A stretch of DNA of 64,000 nt from an uncultured Bacteroidales bacterium (GTDB taxonomy: Bacteria; Bacteroidota; Bacteroidia; Bacteroidales; Paludibacteraceae): positions 173,363 to 237,362 of the forward strand of contig ONND01000006.1 of the NCBI GenBank assembly GCA_900319105.1, read 5' to 3'. The translations under genes were made by a program, and so were the position numbers. The notes beneath the pieces were generated by a model. That model was not told where the DNA came from, made no database searches, and saw nothing but the letters and a program-made list of their open reading frames with translations. Positions within the stretch are counted from its first letter, which is position 1; each line of letters begins with the position of its first letter. Of this stretch, positions 1 to 7,527 are shown piece by piece.

Positions 1-412
1 CCGCATATCCTATCTCTGGAATTTGACAAAGAATCCAATAGTTCCATCCTCCAGTTTGCTCATTGGGCCGTGAACAATAGCAGACTACGTTCATAGGAAT
101 GGTAAAACGCTGCGAAAGCATCCTGACGTTTGTACCTTTTGCCACGGCTTCGCTGATGTCTTCAGTGTTTAATGGGATACCCAATTTTAATGCTACTTGC
201 ATAAATGCTTGAGTGTAAGCTGCATTACGTGCCTCTTGTTCTGTTTCTCCTACACCTTTTTCTCTATGATAGTAGAAAGTGGAGTTGCTTCGTTGCGGTT
301 TTTCAAAAACCCAATCTGGTAGAGGAGGCCGCCTTTTTGTTTGAGCTGTTACCTCTAAGCATAAAACACTAATAGTTAAAAGTGCGAAAAGCACAAAGAA
401 AAATTTGCGCAT
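1..412 (-). CDS. Partial secreted LPP20-like protein (3' end off the window)
   Basis: An open frame starts with ATG at 412 and stays open to base 1, so only the N-terminal 137 codons are seen. It begins MRKFFFVLFALL, a typical signal peptide, and the mature part starts near the Gln of VTAQ. The section reading PDWVFEKP followed by FYYHREKGVGET and Ala-rich helices closely resembles the next gene upstream (436-888), which has PQWVNKLPP and FYYRVTLGEGET. The two are therefore adjacent paralogues. The pattern fits LPP20-like envelope proteins, whose function is mostly unknown. It is the last visible gene of the operon that starts at 2323, 23 nt after its neighbour. The function is not known to me. 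Confidence 0.75.
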   Translation of the reverse strand, partial: MRKFFFVLFALLTISVLCLEVTAQTKRRPPLPDWVFEKPQRSNSTFYYHREKGVGETEQEARNAAYTQAFMQVALKLGIPLNTEDISEAVAKGTNVRMLSQRFTIPMNVVCYCSRPNEQTGGWNYWILCQIPEIGYA

Positions 413-435
413 AATAATGATAATTATTTTTTTTG

Positions 436-888
436 TCACTTACAATTGGTATAATCCTCAAATTGAGGTTCATAACGTCCGTCATCGGCAACCTGCCAAA
501 GTACATACAAACGTATTTGTCTTTTAGATGTGCCTAAATGATATTCTTCCCAATATTCACAAACTTTGTTAATAGGAATAGACATAGTTTGCCCCTGCAC
601 ATTAATAGCAGAAGTCACTTTTCCTTCCAGCGCTTCCAGATCATCAGAAACGTTAACGCGCACGCCTAATTTCCACCTAGCTTCCATCATGGCTTTAGCA
701 AAAGCATTTGCGTAAGCTTTGTCTAGTGTTTCGCCTTCGCCCAGCGTCACTCGATAGTAAAAATGCTTTTGAGAATTGGCCGGAGGTAGTTTGTTTACCC
801 ATTGTGGCATTTCGCGATCAATTTGCGCGAAAGCCACGATGGGTAAACAGATAATCAAAATAGATAAAATGTATTTATACATACTCAT
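436..888 (-). CDS. Small secreted LPP20-like protein
   Basis: This 150-residue protein has a signal peptide (residues 1-21, ending AFA) and a short mature domain beginning MPQWVNKLPP. The region FYYRVTLGEGETLDKAY is followed by an alanine-rich helix. This layout, an aromatic strand and then repeated Ala positions, is what I associate with the LPP20-like fold found in secreted envelope proteins. The start ATG overlaps the stop of the upstream gene by one base (TAATG), which indicates translational coupling. It is paralogous to the gene at 1-412 and more distantly to the one at 39089-40015. No catalytic motif is visible, and the family assignment rests on pattern only. Confidence 0.8.
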   Translation of the reverse strand: MSMYKYILSILIICLPIVAFAQIDREMPQWVNKLPPANSQKHFYYRVTLGEGETLDKAYANAFAKAMMEARWKLGVRVNVSDDLEALEGKVTSAINVQGQTMSIPINKVCEYWEEYHLGTSKRQIRLYVLWQVADDGRYEPQFEDYTNCK

Positions 889-1709
889 TATTCTTCAATT
901 TCTGCTCGTTGTTGTTGCAGCGATGCATTCTCTTTAGCAGCATTGGCATCTAACTCAGCCTGCATCCGTTTGCGGAATAGAGCTTTGTCAATATCTACTT
1001 TTTTGACAGCCTCATCCATAATTGCCTCTACCACTTCTTCTACAGGAACATATAAAGCCTCATAGCAAACATAGTTGTTATATCGATCTTTACCAAATTG
1101 GCGGCAGTCAACAACGAACAATTTATTGATGGCTTTCTCCCCGATAGACATAGCCAGACCTTCAAGTTGAGCCTCAACTGAACGTTGCTTATCGGGAGTG
1201 CTGGTATCTTTAGAGTACTGCTCTACGCCATTTTTAATAACACCCAACAAACGTGTGGTTAAGTCAGACAAACCTACTCGGTTAGCATTCAACTCTGCAG
1301 ATTCTTGTGTCGGTTGACCAGAAGAGATTCCTTGAGCTGCCATTTGACCTTTTACTTTGTTTAATGCAATGAATTCATCCATACACGGTGTATAAATAAG
1401 TTGGACACCACCTTCCATCACTTGCTCCATTTGGTTTTTGGATTTGATTTTTGCAAGTTGGCCTTCTCGCTTTTGGTTTTTGAGTTCTTTTTCCCATGCT
1501 TCGTCCTCTTCTCTTGCTTGCTTTGCTTTTTTTAAGCTGTCCATTTTGAGTTCATGAAGAAGAGCTGCTTCTTCCGCTTTCTGCTTTTGTTCCATTTCCC
1601 ACTGAGCTTTAGCAGCTGCCTTTTTTTCTTTACGACTCTGTGCCTGTGCAGGCATTGCTACTGCAATAGACATTGCTACGATTGTAGCGAATAACATGAT
1701 TTTTTTCAT
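888..1709 (-). CDS. Secreted coiled-coil protein with LPP20-like C-terminal half
   Basis: The protein has 273 residues and a signal peptide ending AQAQ near residue 24. Residues 25-95 are a highly charged Lys/Glu/Ala helix, probably a coiled coil. The rest is a compact domain with two cysteines (YTPCMDEF and VVDCRQF) and a regular Ala/Glu helical tail. The architecture recalls the 40060-40740 product, which also has a basic helix after the signal peptide and then an LPP20-like domain. It is the second gene of the 2323-to-1 operon. The 75-nt leader before it contains a GC stem (about 1727-1768). I do not recognise a specific family. Confidence 0.75.
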   Translation of the reverse strand: MKKIMLFATIVAMSIAVAMPAQAQSRKEKKAAAKAQWEMEQKQKAEEAALLHELKMDSLKKAKQAREEDEAWEKELKNQKREGQLAKIKSKNQMEQVMEGGVQLIYTPCMDEFIALNKVKGQMAAQGISSGQPTQESAELNANRVGLSDLTTRLLGVIKNGVEQYSKDTSTPDKQRSVEAQLEGLAMSIGEKAINKLFVVDCRQFGKDRYNNYVCYEALYVPVEEVVEAIMDEAVKKVDIDKALFRKRMQAELDANAAKENASLQQQRAEIEE

Positions 1710-1724
1710 GATGTTTGTTTTTTT

Positions 1725-1768
1725 TTAGTTATGCCGGCTACTTTAAGTTAAGTAACGGAGAGCCGGCT
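1725..1768. promoter_or_regulatory. GC-clamped stem-loop between genes
   Basis: Inverted copies of GCCGGC enclose an inner short palindrome (TACTT...AAGTA) in the gap between the 1784-2323 and 888-1709 genes. On the minus strand it is followed by an A-run, not a T-run, so it does not look like a terminator for this operon. It could be an RNA processing or stability element. On the plus strand it is followed by TTTT, but no plus-strand gene lies nearby. Confidence 0.4.
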
Positions 1769-1783
1769 TTTCCCGTTTATGGA

Positions 1784-2323
1784 TTATTCTTTTTTTATTG
1801 CTGTTTTAGATATTCTTACTGCCACAAAAGCCTCATAAAAACCAGTCGGTTTTTGCTTATAATTACAACAAATTATATTACATAAACTATTAATAATCTG
1901 TATCTGAGTCTCTGTGATGTGATTTTCTATCTTACTTTCCGTCTTATCCTTTGTCTCCACGTAATAATAAGATATCATCTCCGGATATATTTTTATGGCA
2001 AGTGACTCACATGCCAGACGAATAGCTTTTTCCTTTGCTTTTTGTTGAGTAGGCGCTTCTGCAATACCGATTTCTCCATATTCTGTCTCTGTATCATAGG
2101 CTTCCTCCATACATGGAACGTCTATGATGGGGGCGGCATCATTATATTCGGATGATGTTTTTACTACATCTTCCAATGCGCGAACACGATCAGTAAGACC
2201 TTCTATTTCTCTATGCAAACGAAGTAACTCTTTATAGATCTCCGCGTTTGAGTTCCCGCTGTAAGTATCCGAGTAAATAGTCCCACATACTATGGCAAGT
2301 ATTACTAATAATGACTTCCTCAT
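1784..2323 (-). CDS. Secreted LPP20-like protein, first gene of operon
   Basis: The 179-residue product has a signal peptide (residues 1-18) and a short helical stretch with a coiled-coil look (residues 28-58). It is followed by a domain beginning near VPCMEEAYDT, in which EIGIAEAPTQQKAKEKAIRLACESLA resembles the Ala-rich core of LPP20-like proteins. It is the first gene of a minus-strand operon with 888-1709, 436-888 and 1-412. The only recognisable promoter lies about 400 nt upstream (2732-2763), which gives a long leader containing a large inverted repeat. The role is unknown; a location in the periplasm or outer membrane is inferred from the signal peptide. Confidence 0.7.
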   Translation of the reverse strand: MRKSLLVILAIVCGTIYSDTYSGNSNAEIYKELLRLHREIEGLTDRVRALEDVVKTSSEYNDAAPIIDVPCMEEAYDTETEYGEIGIAEAPTQQKAKEKAIRLACESLAIKIYPEMISYYYVETKDKTESKIENHITETQIQIINSLCNIICCNYKQKPTGFYEAFVAVRISKTAIKKE

Positions 2324-2464
2324 TGTCTTTGTTGATTTTATTTTGGCCTACTCGCTTATGGCTTTTCGGCATGCTCCATTGAAAGATATGTTGTTTGTTT
2401 TATTCTTATCTTTGTCATATGTTATATACACACGAAAAAGCGCAGACTTCGCTATTGCTCATCT

Positions 2465-2645
2465 ACGCACAAGGGCCTTCGAACTTGCCCGCCTAGTCAA
2501 ATAAACAACAATGAAACCTACGCCGATATGACAAACCGTCTGTCAAGAAACGACAAACCGGCATGAATAGTCATACCCGTAGGCGTAATTGTTACTTTGA
2601 TTTTGACTAGGATTTACTAAAAAGTGTTCGAAGCTTTTTGTGCGT
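2465..2645. repeat. Long imperfect inverted repeat A
   Basis: Six sequence blocks on the left recur as reverse complements in the same order on the right: ACGCACAA (2465/2638), CTTCGAAC (2477/2626), CCTAGTCAAA (2492/2602), AACAAT (2507/2588), CCTACG (2517/2578) and TATGAC (2527/2570). Unpaired spacers of unequal length separate them. No gene overlaps it. It lies in the predicted leader of the 1784-2323 operon. Similar nested structures occur at 23575, 30635 and 47237. Confidence 0.65.
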
Positions 2646-2731
2646 CAAATACAAAGCGTCAATAAACGCCATCAATATGTAAAGAACCCACTCCTTCCGC
2701 CGTCAAAACGGCTTCGGCGTAAATTCGGCTG

Positions 2732-2763
2732 CAAATTTAGTATAAATTTTTGAATTGTGCAAA
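2732..2763 (-). promoter_or_regulatory. Bacteroidota-type promoter for the 2323-to-1 operon
   Basis: On the minus strand a TTTG (2760-2763) is followed after 20 nt by TAAATTTG (2732-2739), which matches the TTTG/TAnnTTTG consensus. Transcription would start near 2727 and run through inverted repeat A before the first gene. Confidence 0.55.
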
Positions 2764-2814
2764 TTTTTTTTGCATTTTGTATTTATTTTATGTGTTTTTG
2801 GTTGCGTTGGGGAA

Positions 2815-2842
2815 TAAAAAAAGCACACCTTTCGATGTGCTG
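2815..2842 (-). terminator. Intrinsic terminator after the coiled-coil protein gene
   Basis: Minus-strand hairpin AGCACA/TGTGCT followed by a run of seven T, 22 nt past the stop codon at 2864. It closes the long minus-strand block that includes murF and bamA. Confidence 0.75.
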
Positions 2843-2863
2843 GAATGAGGTAACCTTTCCCCT

Positions 2864-3751
2864 TTATTTCTTGAGCTGGAAGGGGAAGGAACCGATGAGG
2901 TTTCCGTCGCAGAAGAAATCAATGGTGTAGAAGCCTTTTTTGACTTCCTCCACGGGGCAGAAACAGGTGCCGTCATAGGCTTCTCCGGAGTACTCGAACT
3001 GCTGCGTAACAGAGTAGGGTATCTCCCCGCTCTCGAAAGCGAAGAGGCGGGTTTCGCTCTCGTTGAGGAGTGTTCCGTCAGGGTCGATGACGCGGACGAA
3101 CAGATCCTTGATTCCCGGCTGGCAAGTGATATTCTTCGCGATGGTGAAGTTCCATTGCAGTTTGCGTATATGCGATGCGATGCGTGTTTTCCTATCGTTC
3201 TTGTTGAGGGTGGTGAGGGTGCAGTTCGTAACCTCTAACATCGCTGCGCGAGTGACGGTCTCGGAGAGCTGCGTATTCGCCTGCGTAAGTTCCTCATTAC
3301 GAGTGCGGTACTGCCTGTTTTCCTGGCGAACCTGTATGTTCTCCTGCGTCAGTCTGGCATTAGTCGCATTGAGGGAGTCAATCTGGCGCACATAGTCCTT
3401 CATGACCTCCCGCACGGTCGCCAGTTCTTTCTTGAGTTCGGCTATGCGACGGGCATTGGATGCCTTGGTCTGACGCAGTTCCTCAAGCAGATCCTGCACG
3501 CGTTGCTGCTCTCTGGAGAGCAGATCCTGCAGGCTGTCGTTGCGTATATCAAGGCTTTGGTACCCATCGAACTGAATAGCGAGGTCTTCGTACTCCTCCT
3601 GCAGTTCTTCTTTCTCAATCGTCATCTGCTCTACCATCTCGGTCAACTCGGTATGTTGATTCCAATAGAGATAGGCCATCGCGCCGAGGGCGATGATCAA
3701 AATAGCAAATAGAAACCAGAGTAATGTGTTATTGTTTTTCTTTTCTGTCAT
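2864..3751 (-). CDS. Single-pass membrane coiled-coil protein
   Basis: The product has 295 residues: a charged N-terminus, one membrane helix at about 10-29, and a long Gln/Glu/Arg-rich coiled coil at about 32-165. The C-terminal globular part (about 170-295) is rich in beta-type sequence and contains VRVIDPDGTLL and CFCPVEEVKKGFYTI. The architecture is common in Bacteroidales proteins of unknown function, where the C-terminal domain is expected to face the periplasm. Its start codon overlaps the 3' end of murF by 4 nt, so it is coupled to murF. A role in the cell envelope is inferred from this context only. Confidence 0.85.
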   Translation of the reverse strand: MTEKKNNNTLLWFLFAILIIALGAMAYLYWNQHTELTEMVEQMTIEKEELQEEYEDLAIQFDGYQSLDIRNDSLQDLLSREQQRVQDLLEELRQTKASNARRIAELKKELATVREVMKDYVRQIDSLNATNARLTQENIQVRQENRQYRTRNEELTQANTQLSETVTRAAMLEVTNCTLTTLNKNDRKTRIASHIRKLQWNFTIAKNITCQPGIKDLFVRVIDPDGTLLNESETRLFAFESGEIPYSVTQQFEYSGEAYDGTCFCPVEEVKKGFYTIDFFCDGNLIGSFPFQLKK

Positions 3752-4932
3752 AGGAATGGAATTACTTTTTCAAGTTGGTTGGATCGGCTGCCTTTGAGCA
3801 GTATTCTATACCCGCTTATGGGTTCTTTTTTTAGCGCTTCGCAGAGTGCCTCCACGTTGTCAAAAACAGGGTACGGCGCGGTTGTCTCTTTGTACTCTTC
3901 GCCCACGAGCAGCACTTTGTCTGCTTTGCGCTCTAATAGCATATTGACGATGTTCTGATGCTCCAAATGCGAATATTCGCCCAGTTCGCGCATTGCACCT
4001 AAGATGTAGGCCTTCGGCATTTGAGATTTGACATTTGAGATTTGAGATTGGTCAAATGTTTCAATCGCCGCCTGCATGGAGGTGGGGTTGGCGTTGTAGG
4101 CATCGACGACAACGGTATTGCGCTCAGTCTGCATAAGTTGGGAGCGGTTATTGGTCGGCACATAGGCTCGGATGGCCTCCAAGGCCTCCTCAGGCGCGAT
4201 ACCAAAATGCTCACCTACACACATAGCCGCCGATACATTCTCCGCATTGTAAGCGCCCACAAGGTGCGTGCTAGAAGGCATAGTTCCTGTATGGTATGCC
4301 ACAGTTTTTAAGTCTCCTGCCATTTGCGCAAGGTAGGGGTTATCCATGTTTCGGAAACAGAGGCCATTGTGCGAGCGGAGCCAGTCATACAGTTCCGCTT
4401 TGGTGCGCATGACTCCTTCGAATGAACCGAAGCCCTGGAGGTGCGCCTTTCCTACGTTGGTAATGAGACCGCAGTTGGGTTCGGCTATTTCCACCAGTTC
4501 CCGGATATCGCCCGGATGGGAAGCACCCATCTCGACAATCGCTATCTCCTGTGCGCGTGTGATACTTAATAAGGTAAGAGGCACGCCAATCTGGTTATTA
4601 AGGTTGCCTTGCGTATAGCAGACCTTGTACTTCTTGCTCAGTACCGCCGCCGTCAGTTCCTTGGTCGTCGTTTTGCCATTTGTGCCGGTGATGGCGATAA
4701 TCGGAATCTTCAACTCGCGTCTCCATGCGCGGGCGAGGTCCTGTAACTCCCTCAACGCATTCTCCCCGCTGATAATATATTCGGCGCCGTCTGCTTTCGC
4801 TTGTTCCACGAAATCGTTGCCGTCGAAATGTTCGCCTTTGAGCGCTACAAAGATAGAGCCGGAAGTGACCTTCCGGCTATCTGTTGTAACATGGAGTGAT
4901 TCTTTATTTTTTATTAGGAAGCTCCAGTCCAT
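3748..4932 (-). CDS. murF: UDP-N-acetylmuramoyl-tripeptide--D-alanyl-D-alanine ligase
   Basis: MurF adds D-Ala-D-Ala to UDP-MurNAc-tripeptide in the cytoplasm, the last ligase step of peptidoglycan precursor synthesis. The Mur-ligase P-loop ITGTNGKTTTKEL is present near residue 90, with VTTDSR at the N-terminus and the C-terminal-domain motif AYNANPTSM. I chose the ATG at 4932 (MDWSFL), although an in-frame ATG at 4953 exists; either overlaps the end of the MFS gene by 29-50 nt. At about 394 residues it is short for the family (430-450). Between FDQ and KAYILGAMRE there is an insertion reading SQISNVKSQMP, encoded by tandem copies of an intergenic-type repeat (4018-4053). Confidence 0.95.
   Translation of the reverse strand: MDWSFLIKNKESLHVTTDSRKVTSGSIFVALKGEHFDGNDFVEQAKADGAEYIISGENALRELQDLARAWRRELKIPIIAITGTNGKTTTKELTAAVLSKKYKVCYTQGNLNNQIGVPLTLLSITRAQEIAIVEMGASHPGDIRELVEIAEPNCGLITNVGKAHLQGFGSFEGVMRTKAELYDWLRSHNGLCFRNMDNPYLAQMAGDLKTVAYHTGTMPSSTHLVGAYNAENVSAAMCVGEHFGIAPEEALEAIRAYVPTNNRSQLMQTERNTVVVDAYNANPTSMQAAIETFDQSQISNVKSQMPKAYILGAMRELGEYSHLEHQNIVNMLLERKADKVLLVGEEYKETTAPYPVFDNVEALCEALKKEPISGYRILLKGSRSNQLEKVIPFL
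4018..4053. repeat. In-frame short tandem repeat inside murF
   Basis: Near-identical units of the form (A)TTTGAGATTTGACA follow each other, and similar sequence occurs between genes at 12961-12985. It encodes about 11 residues that interrupt an otherwise conserved stretch of MurF. A related insertion is present in the methyltransferase at 28628-28662. Confidence 0.7.
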
Positions 4933-6274
4933 AACCTTTTCGTTTATCTTCAATCTTCAAAGCGAGACTCAGCAGGAATGCGAGTACGCCGAAAGATGCA
5001 AACACAATCATCGGTACAAGGTATCCGTTGGTAGCCACGCGCAGTTTGCCGATCAGCAGCGGCACGAGGCAAAGACCGATGTTCTGCACCCAGAAAATGA
5101 GGCAGTACGCCGAACCAAGCACTTTCTCGTCGATGATCTTCGGCACGGACGGCCACATGGATGCCGGCACGAGCGAGAAGCTGACGCCCAGTACCAAGAT
5201 GGTAATGAGTGCAAGTGCCTTACTCGGGTATGCAGGTAGCACGAACGCGAAGATACCATGGCACGCGATCATGATCACCGCACCTAACAACATCATCGAC
5301 GCTCCTTTGCCTTTATAATCGATGAATGCACCGAGGAAAGGTGTCAGTACCATGGCCAGGATCGGGAACCACTTGAACAAACCCGCAGCTTCTGCATTGG
5401 ATATATTCAGCGTCTCCTCCAGGAAGTTCGTAGCGAACCGCTGGAAGGGGAAGATGGCACTGTAGTACAGCACGCAAAGAAGCGCAATGATCCAGAACAT
5501 CTTGGACTTGAAGATCTGTCCGAGGTCGGACACATGGAACTCTTCCTCCGAGTCGCCTTCCATGGACACCTCTCCGATAGCGACGAGCTGGTTGTCAAAG
5601 CGTACATCCATGATCGTGAATACGAAGAAATTGAGCAAACCTACTACGAGCAGCAGTGACGCGAAGAGCAGCGGTGCCGTGACGGAGTTAACGCCGTTGA
5701 CGGCAAACTGCTCACTGAAGATCGGCGAGAGCCACATAGCGGCGAACACACCGATACGCGCGATCGCCATCTCCAGACCCATAGCAAGCGCCATCTCTTT
5801 ACCTTTGAACCACTTGGCAAGAACCTTACTCACCGTCGTACCTGCCATCTCACATCCGCAGCCGAAGATCATAAAACCGAACATTGCCAACTTGGCGCTA
5901 CCCGGCATCGACGGCCACCAGGCATTGAGCCACTCAACCGTATTGGCTTCGGACCATGAGATGCCCCAGTACTTGATACCCGCGCCGATCACCATGAGGC
6001 TGGCGGAGAGCAGACCCGTGAAACGGACTCCCATCTTGTCGAGGATGATACCTGCGAGGATGAGGAAACCGAATACGTTCAGCAGATACTCACCGGCCGC
6101 GTAGGTGCCGAACACGCCTTGATCCCAGCCGAGACTGTCGTTGAGCAACGAGGCTAAAGGCGAGAGGATATCGACGAACATATACGCGAAAAACATCATC
6201 GATGCCACGAGGACGAGCACCGTCCAACGGGCAGCGGCACTATCGCGAAGTGTTTGTTGAATTTTTTGTACCAT
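4904..6274 (-). CDS. Major facilitator superfamily transporter
   Basis: A 456-residue inner-membrane protein with about 12 hydrophobic helices and a cytoplasmic central loop around residues 225-260 (GEVSMEGDSEEEFHVSD). The loop GIILDKMGVRFTG after helix 2 is the classic MFS D-R/K-x-G-R/K type signature. It looks like the MFSD1-like MFS proteins of Bacteroidota. The substrate cannot be read from the sequence; amino acid or peptide transport would be a guess. The ATG at 6274 lies inside the 3' end of the small ORF at 6240-6359, and its own 3' end overlaps murF. It is therefore probably part of one transcript from the ompH genes to murF. Confidence 0.88.
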   Translation of the reverse strand: MVQKIQQTLRDSAAARWTVLVLVASMMFFAYMFVDILSPLASLLNDSLGWDQGVFGTYAAGEYLLNVFGFLILAGIILDKMGVRFTGLLSASLMVIGAGIKYWGISWSEANTVEWLNAWWPSMPGSAKLAMFGFMIFGCGCEMAGTTVSKVLAKWFKGKEMALAMGLEMAIARIGVFAAMWLSPIFSEQFAVNGVNSVTAPLLFASLLLVVGLLNFFVFTIMDVRFDNQLVAIGEVSMEGDSEEEFHVSDLGQIFKSKMFWIIALLCVLYYSAIFPFQRFATNFLEETLNISNAEAAGLFKWFPILAMVLTPFLGAFIDYKGKGASMMLLGAVIMIACHGIFAFVLPAYPSKALALITILVLGVSFSLVPASMWPSVPKIIDEKVLGSAYCLIFWVQNIGLCLVPLLIGKLRVATNGYLVPMIVFASFGVLAFLLSLALKIEDKRKGYGLELPNKK

Positions 6275-6359
6275 AACTAAACTTTTTTTTCTTTTTTAGC
6301 CACTCTGCTTTCTTCTTTTCGTACTCAGCATAGTGGGATTCTAAATAGCCGTCTGCCAT
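6240..6359 (-). CDS. Small basic protein, coupled to the second ompH gene
   Basis: This 39-codon ORF starts MADGYLESHY and continues with a Lys/Glu-rich helix (YEKKKAEWLKKKKK). Its ATG overlaps the stop codon of the ompH gene (TAATG), the arrangement expected for translational coupling. The N-terminal pattern resembles a group of roughly 40-residue Bacteroidales proteins that I recall, often wrongly named dehydrogenase in databases. An A-rich run (about 6281-6297) encodes the lysines and could favour slippage. The 3' end overlaps the MFS start by 35 nt in another frame. It is a probable real gene of unknown function. Confidence 0.58.
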   Translation of the reverse strand: MADGYLESHYAEYEKKKAEWLKKKKKFSYGTKNSTNTSR

Positions 6360-6850
6360 TATTTGATGCCGAGTTCTTTTTTAACTGCGGGAGTGGCATC
6401 GATAGCGTCGTTGCCGACATGTACCATAGCCTGGCTGTCGAAGATATAGGTGTAGCCTTCGCGCTCGCCAACGGCTTTGATAGCCTTTGCCATCTTCTCG
6501 TGGATCGGAGCTAACAGTTCCTGTTGTTTCTTCTGGATATCCTGCTCTGCGGTCTGGTAGAAGAGTTGGATACGCTGCTGCATCTCCTGCAGTTCCTGCT
6601 GACGGATCTGCTTTACCGCATCCGCCATGGTAGCTTCCTGGGACTGATAGTCCTGCATTTTCTTCTGGATCTCCTCGTTCATCGAAGCCAGTTGAGCTTC
6701 GTACTGACCTTGGATGGTGTCCATCTTGAGTTTTACTTGTGCCACTTCAGGCATCTGAGTGAACAGTTCCTGTGTGTTGATGTGACCGAATTTCTGTGCG
6801 CTGGCGAGCATAGGCAAGGCCAGCATGATAGTAATAATAATCTTTTTCAT
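6359..6850 (-). CDS. OmpH/Skp family periplasmic chaperone (second copy)
   Basis: With the start at MKKIIITIM (6850) the product has about 163 residues. It has a signal peptide ending ASAQ, a strand (FGHINTQELF), two long antiparallel helices rich in Gln/Glu (about 35-125), and a C-terminal strand region YTYIFDSQAMVHVG. This is the full OmpH/Skp layout: the protein trims into a tentacle-like trimer that carries unfolded outer-membrane proteins to the BAM complex. It follows another ompH gene and bamA, the usual Bacteroidota order. An upstream in-frame ATG at 6874 would spoil the signal peptide, so 6850 is preferred. Confidence 0.92.
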   Translation of the reverse strand: MKKIIITIMLALPMLASAQKFGHINTQELFTQMPEVAQVKLKMDTIQGQYEAQLASMNEEIQKKMQDYQSQEATMADAVKQIRQQELQEMQQRIQLFYQTAEQDIQKKQQELLAPIHEKMAKAIKAVGEREGYTYIFDSQAMVHVGNDAIDATPAVKKELGIK

Positions 6851-6898
6851 TGTTGTGTTATAAACTTTAAACATTAAACTTTCAACTTTTTACTTTAA

Positions 6899-7432
6899 CT
6901 ATTTAGCGCCAAGTTTGCGTAGCACTTGGTCGGAAATATCTAATTTAGAGGACATATAGATGAGTGCCGGGTCGGCAGAGCGGTCTTTGATGACCTCAAT
7001 GCGTTTCTCGTTCGCGATGTCCTGGATAGCCGTGTATATCTCATCCTGGATGGGTTTGATCAGCGCCTCGCGCTTCTTGTATAACTCGCCGTCCTGACCG
7101 AAATACTTACGCTTCATATCAAGCACTTCCTGCTCTTTCTTCACGATCTCCTGTTCGCGTTGAGTGCGCATGGTTTCGGAGAGGAAGATCTGCTCGGTCT
7201 GATAGTTCGTCGCCATGACGCGAGCCTCCTGTTGCGCCGCATCAATCTCTTTCTGCCATCGTTTGGAGAGCATCGTCAACTGTTCATTCGCCTGCTCATA
7301 CTGCGGCAGGTTCTTCAGGATATAGGACATATCGACATAGGCTATCGGTTGGTCCTTTGCAAAAGCTGTGCCAAAAAGCAGCAAAGCTGCAATAATTAAT
7401 AATGAATAATGATTAATGAATATTTTTTTCAT
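6899..7432 (-). CDS. OmpH/Skp family periplasmic chaperone (first copy)
   Basis: The 177-residue protein has a signal peptide (residues 1-25, ending AFA), the strand PIAYVDMSYILKNLPQY, and a long helical hairpin (about 40-130). The C-terminal section IEVIKDRSADPALIYMS is typical of OmpH. It probably works with BamA, encoded just upstream, in outer-membrane protein biogenesis. The hydrophobic part of its signal peptide (FINHYSLLII) is encoded by an AT-rich tandem repeat (7391-7423) of a type found between genes elsewhere in the window. It and the paralogue at 6359 differ in sequence, so they are not a recent duplication. Confidence 0.92.
   Translation of the reverse strand: MKKIFINHYSLLIIAALLLFGTAFAKDQPIAYVDMSYILKNLPQYEQANEQLTMLSKRWQKEIDAAQQEARVMATNYQTEQIFLSETMRTQREQEIVKKEQEVLDMKRKYFGQDGELYKKREALIKPIQDEIYTAIQDIANEKRIEVIKDRSADPALIYMSSKLDISDQVLRKLGAK
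7391..7423. repeat. AT-rich tandem repeat encoding part of a signal peptide
   Basis: ATTAATAATGA-like units are repeated in tandem and supply the hydrophobic core of the OmpH signal peptide. Similar low-complexity repeats occur between genes near 32467 and 35223. Confidence 0.5.
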
Positions 7433-7452
7433 ATATCTCTTTAAACTTTAAA

Positions 7453-7524
7453 CTTTACACCGTACACTTTACACCGTACACTTTACACCGTACACTTTAC
7501 ACCGTACACTTTACACCGTACACC
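7453..7524. repeat. 14-nt tandem repeat between bamA and ompH
   Basis: About five copies of CACCGTACACTTTA fill nearly the whole gap between the bamA stop codon and the ompH start. The same unit recurs at 13781-13831, and a variant at 63339-63389. It is a direct repeat without spacers, so it is not a CRISPR array. Confidence 0.85.
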
Positions 7525-7527
7525 GAA

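Noticed and set aside
2292-2504. Plus-strand ORF over the 2323 gene start
   Set aside because: It overlaps the leader and first codons of the minus-strand gene, has no promoter and no recognisable protein pattern.
2465-2645. Integron attC-type site
   Set aside because: The block order is reminiscent, but the conserved core bases of attC and an integrase gene are not seen.
7453-7524. Possible CRISPR array
   Set aside because: The units are contiguous without spacers and no cas genes lie in the window.
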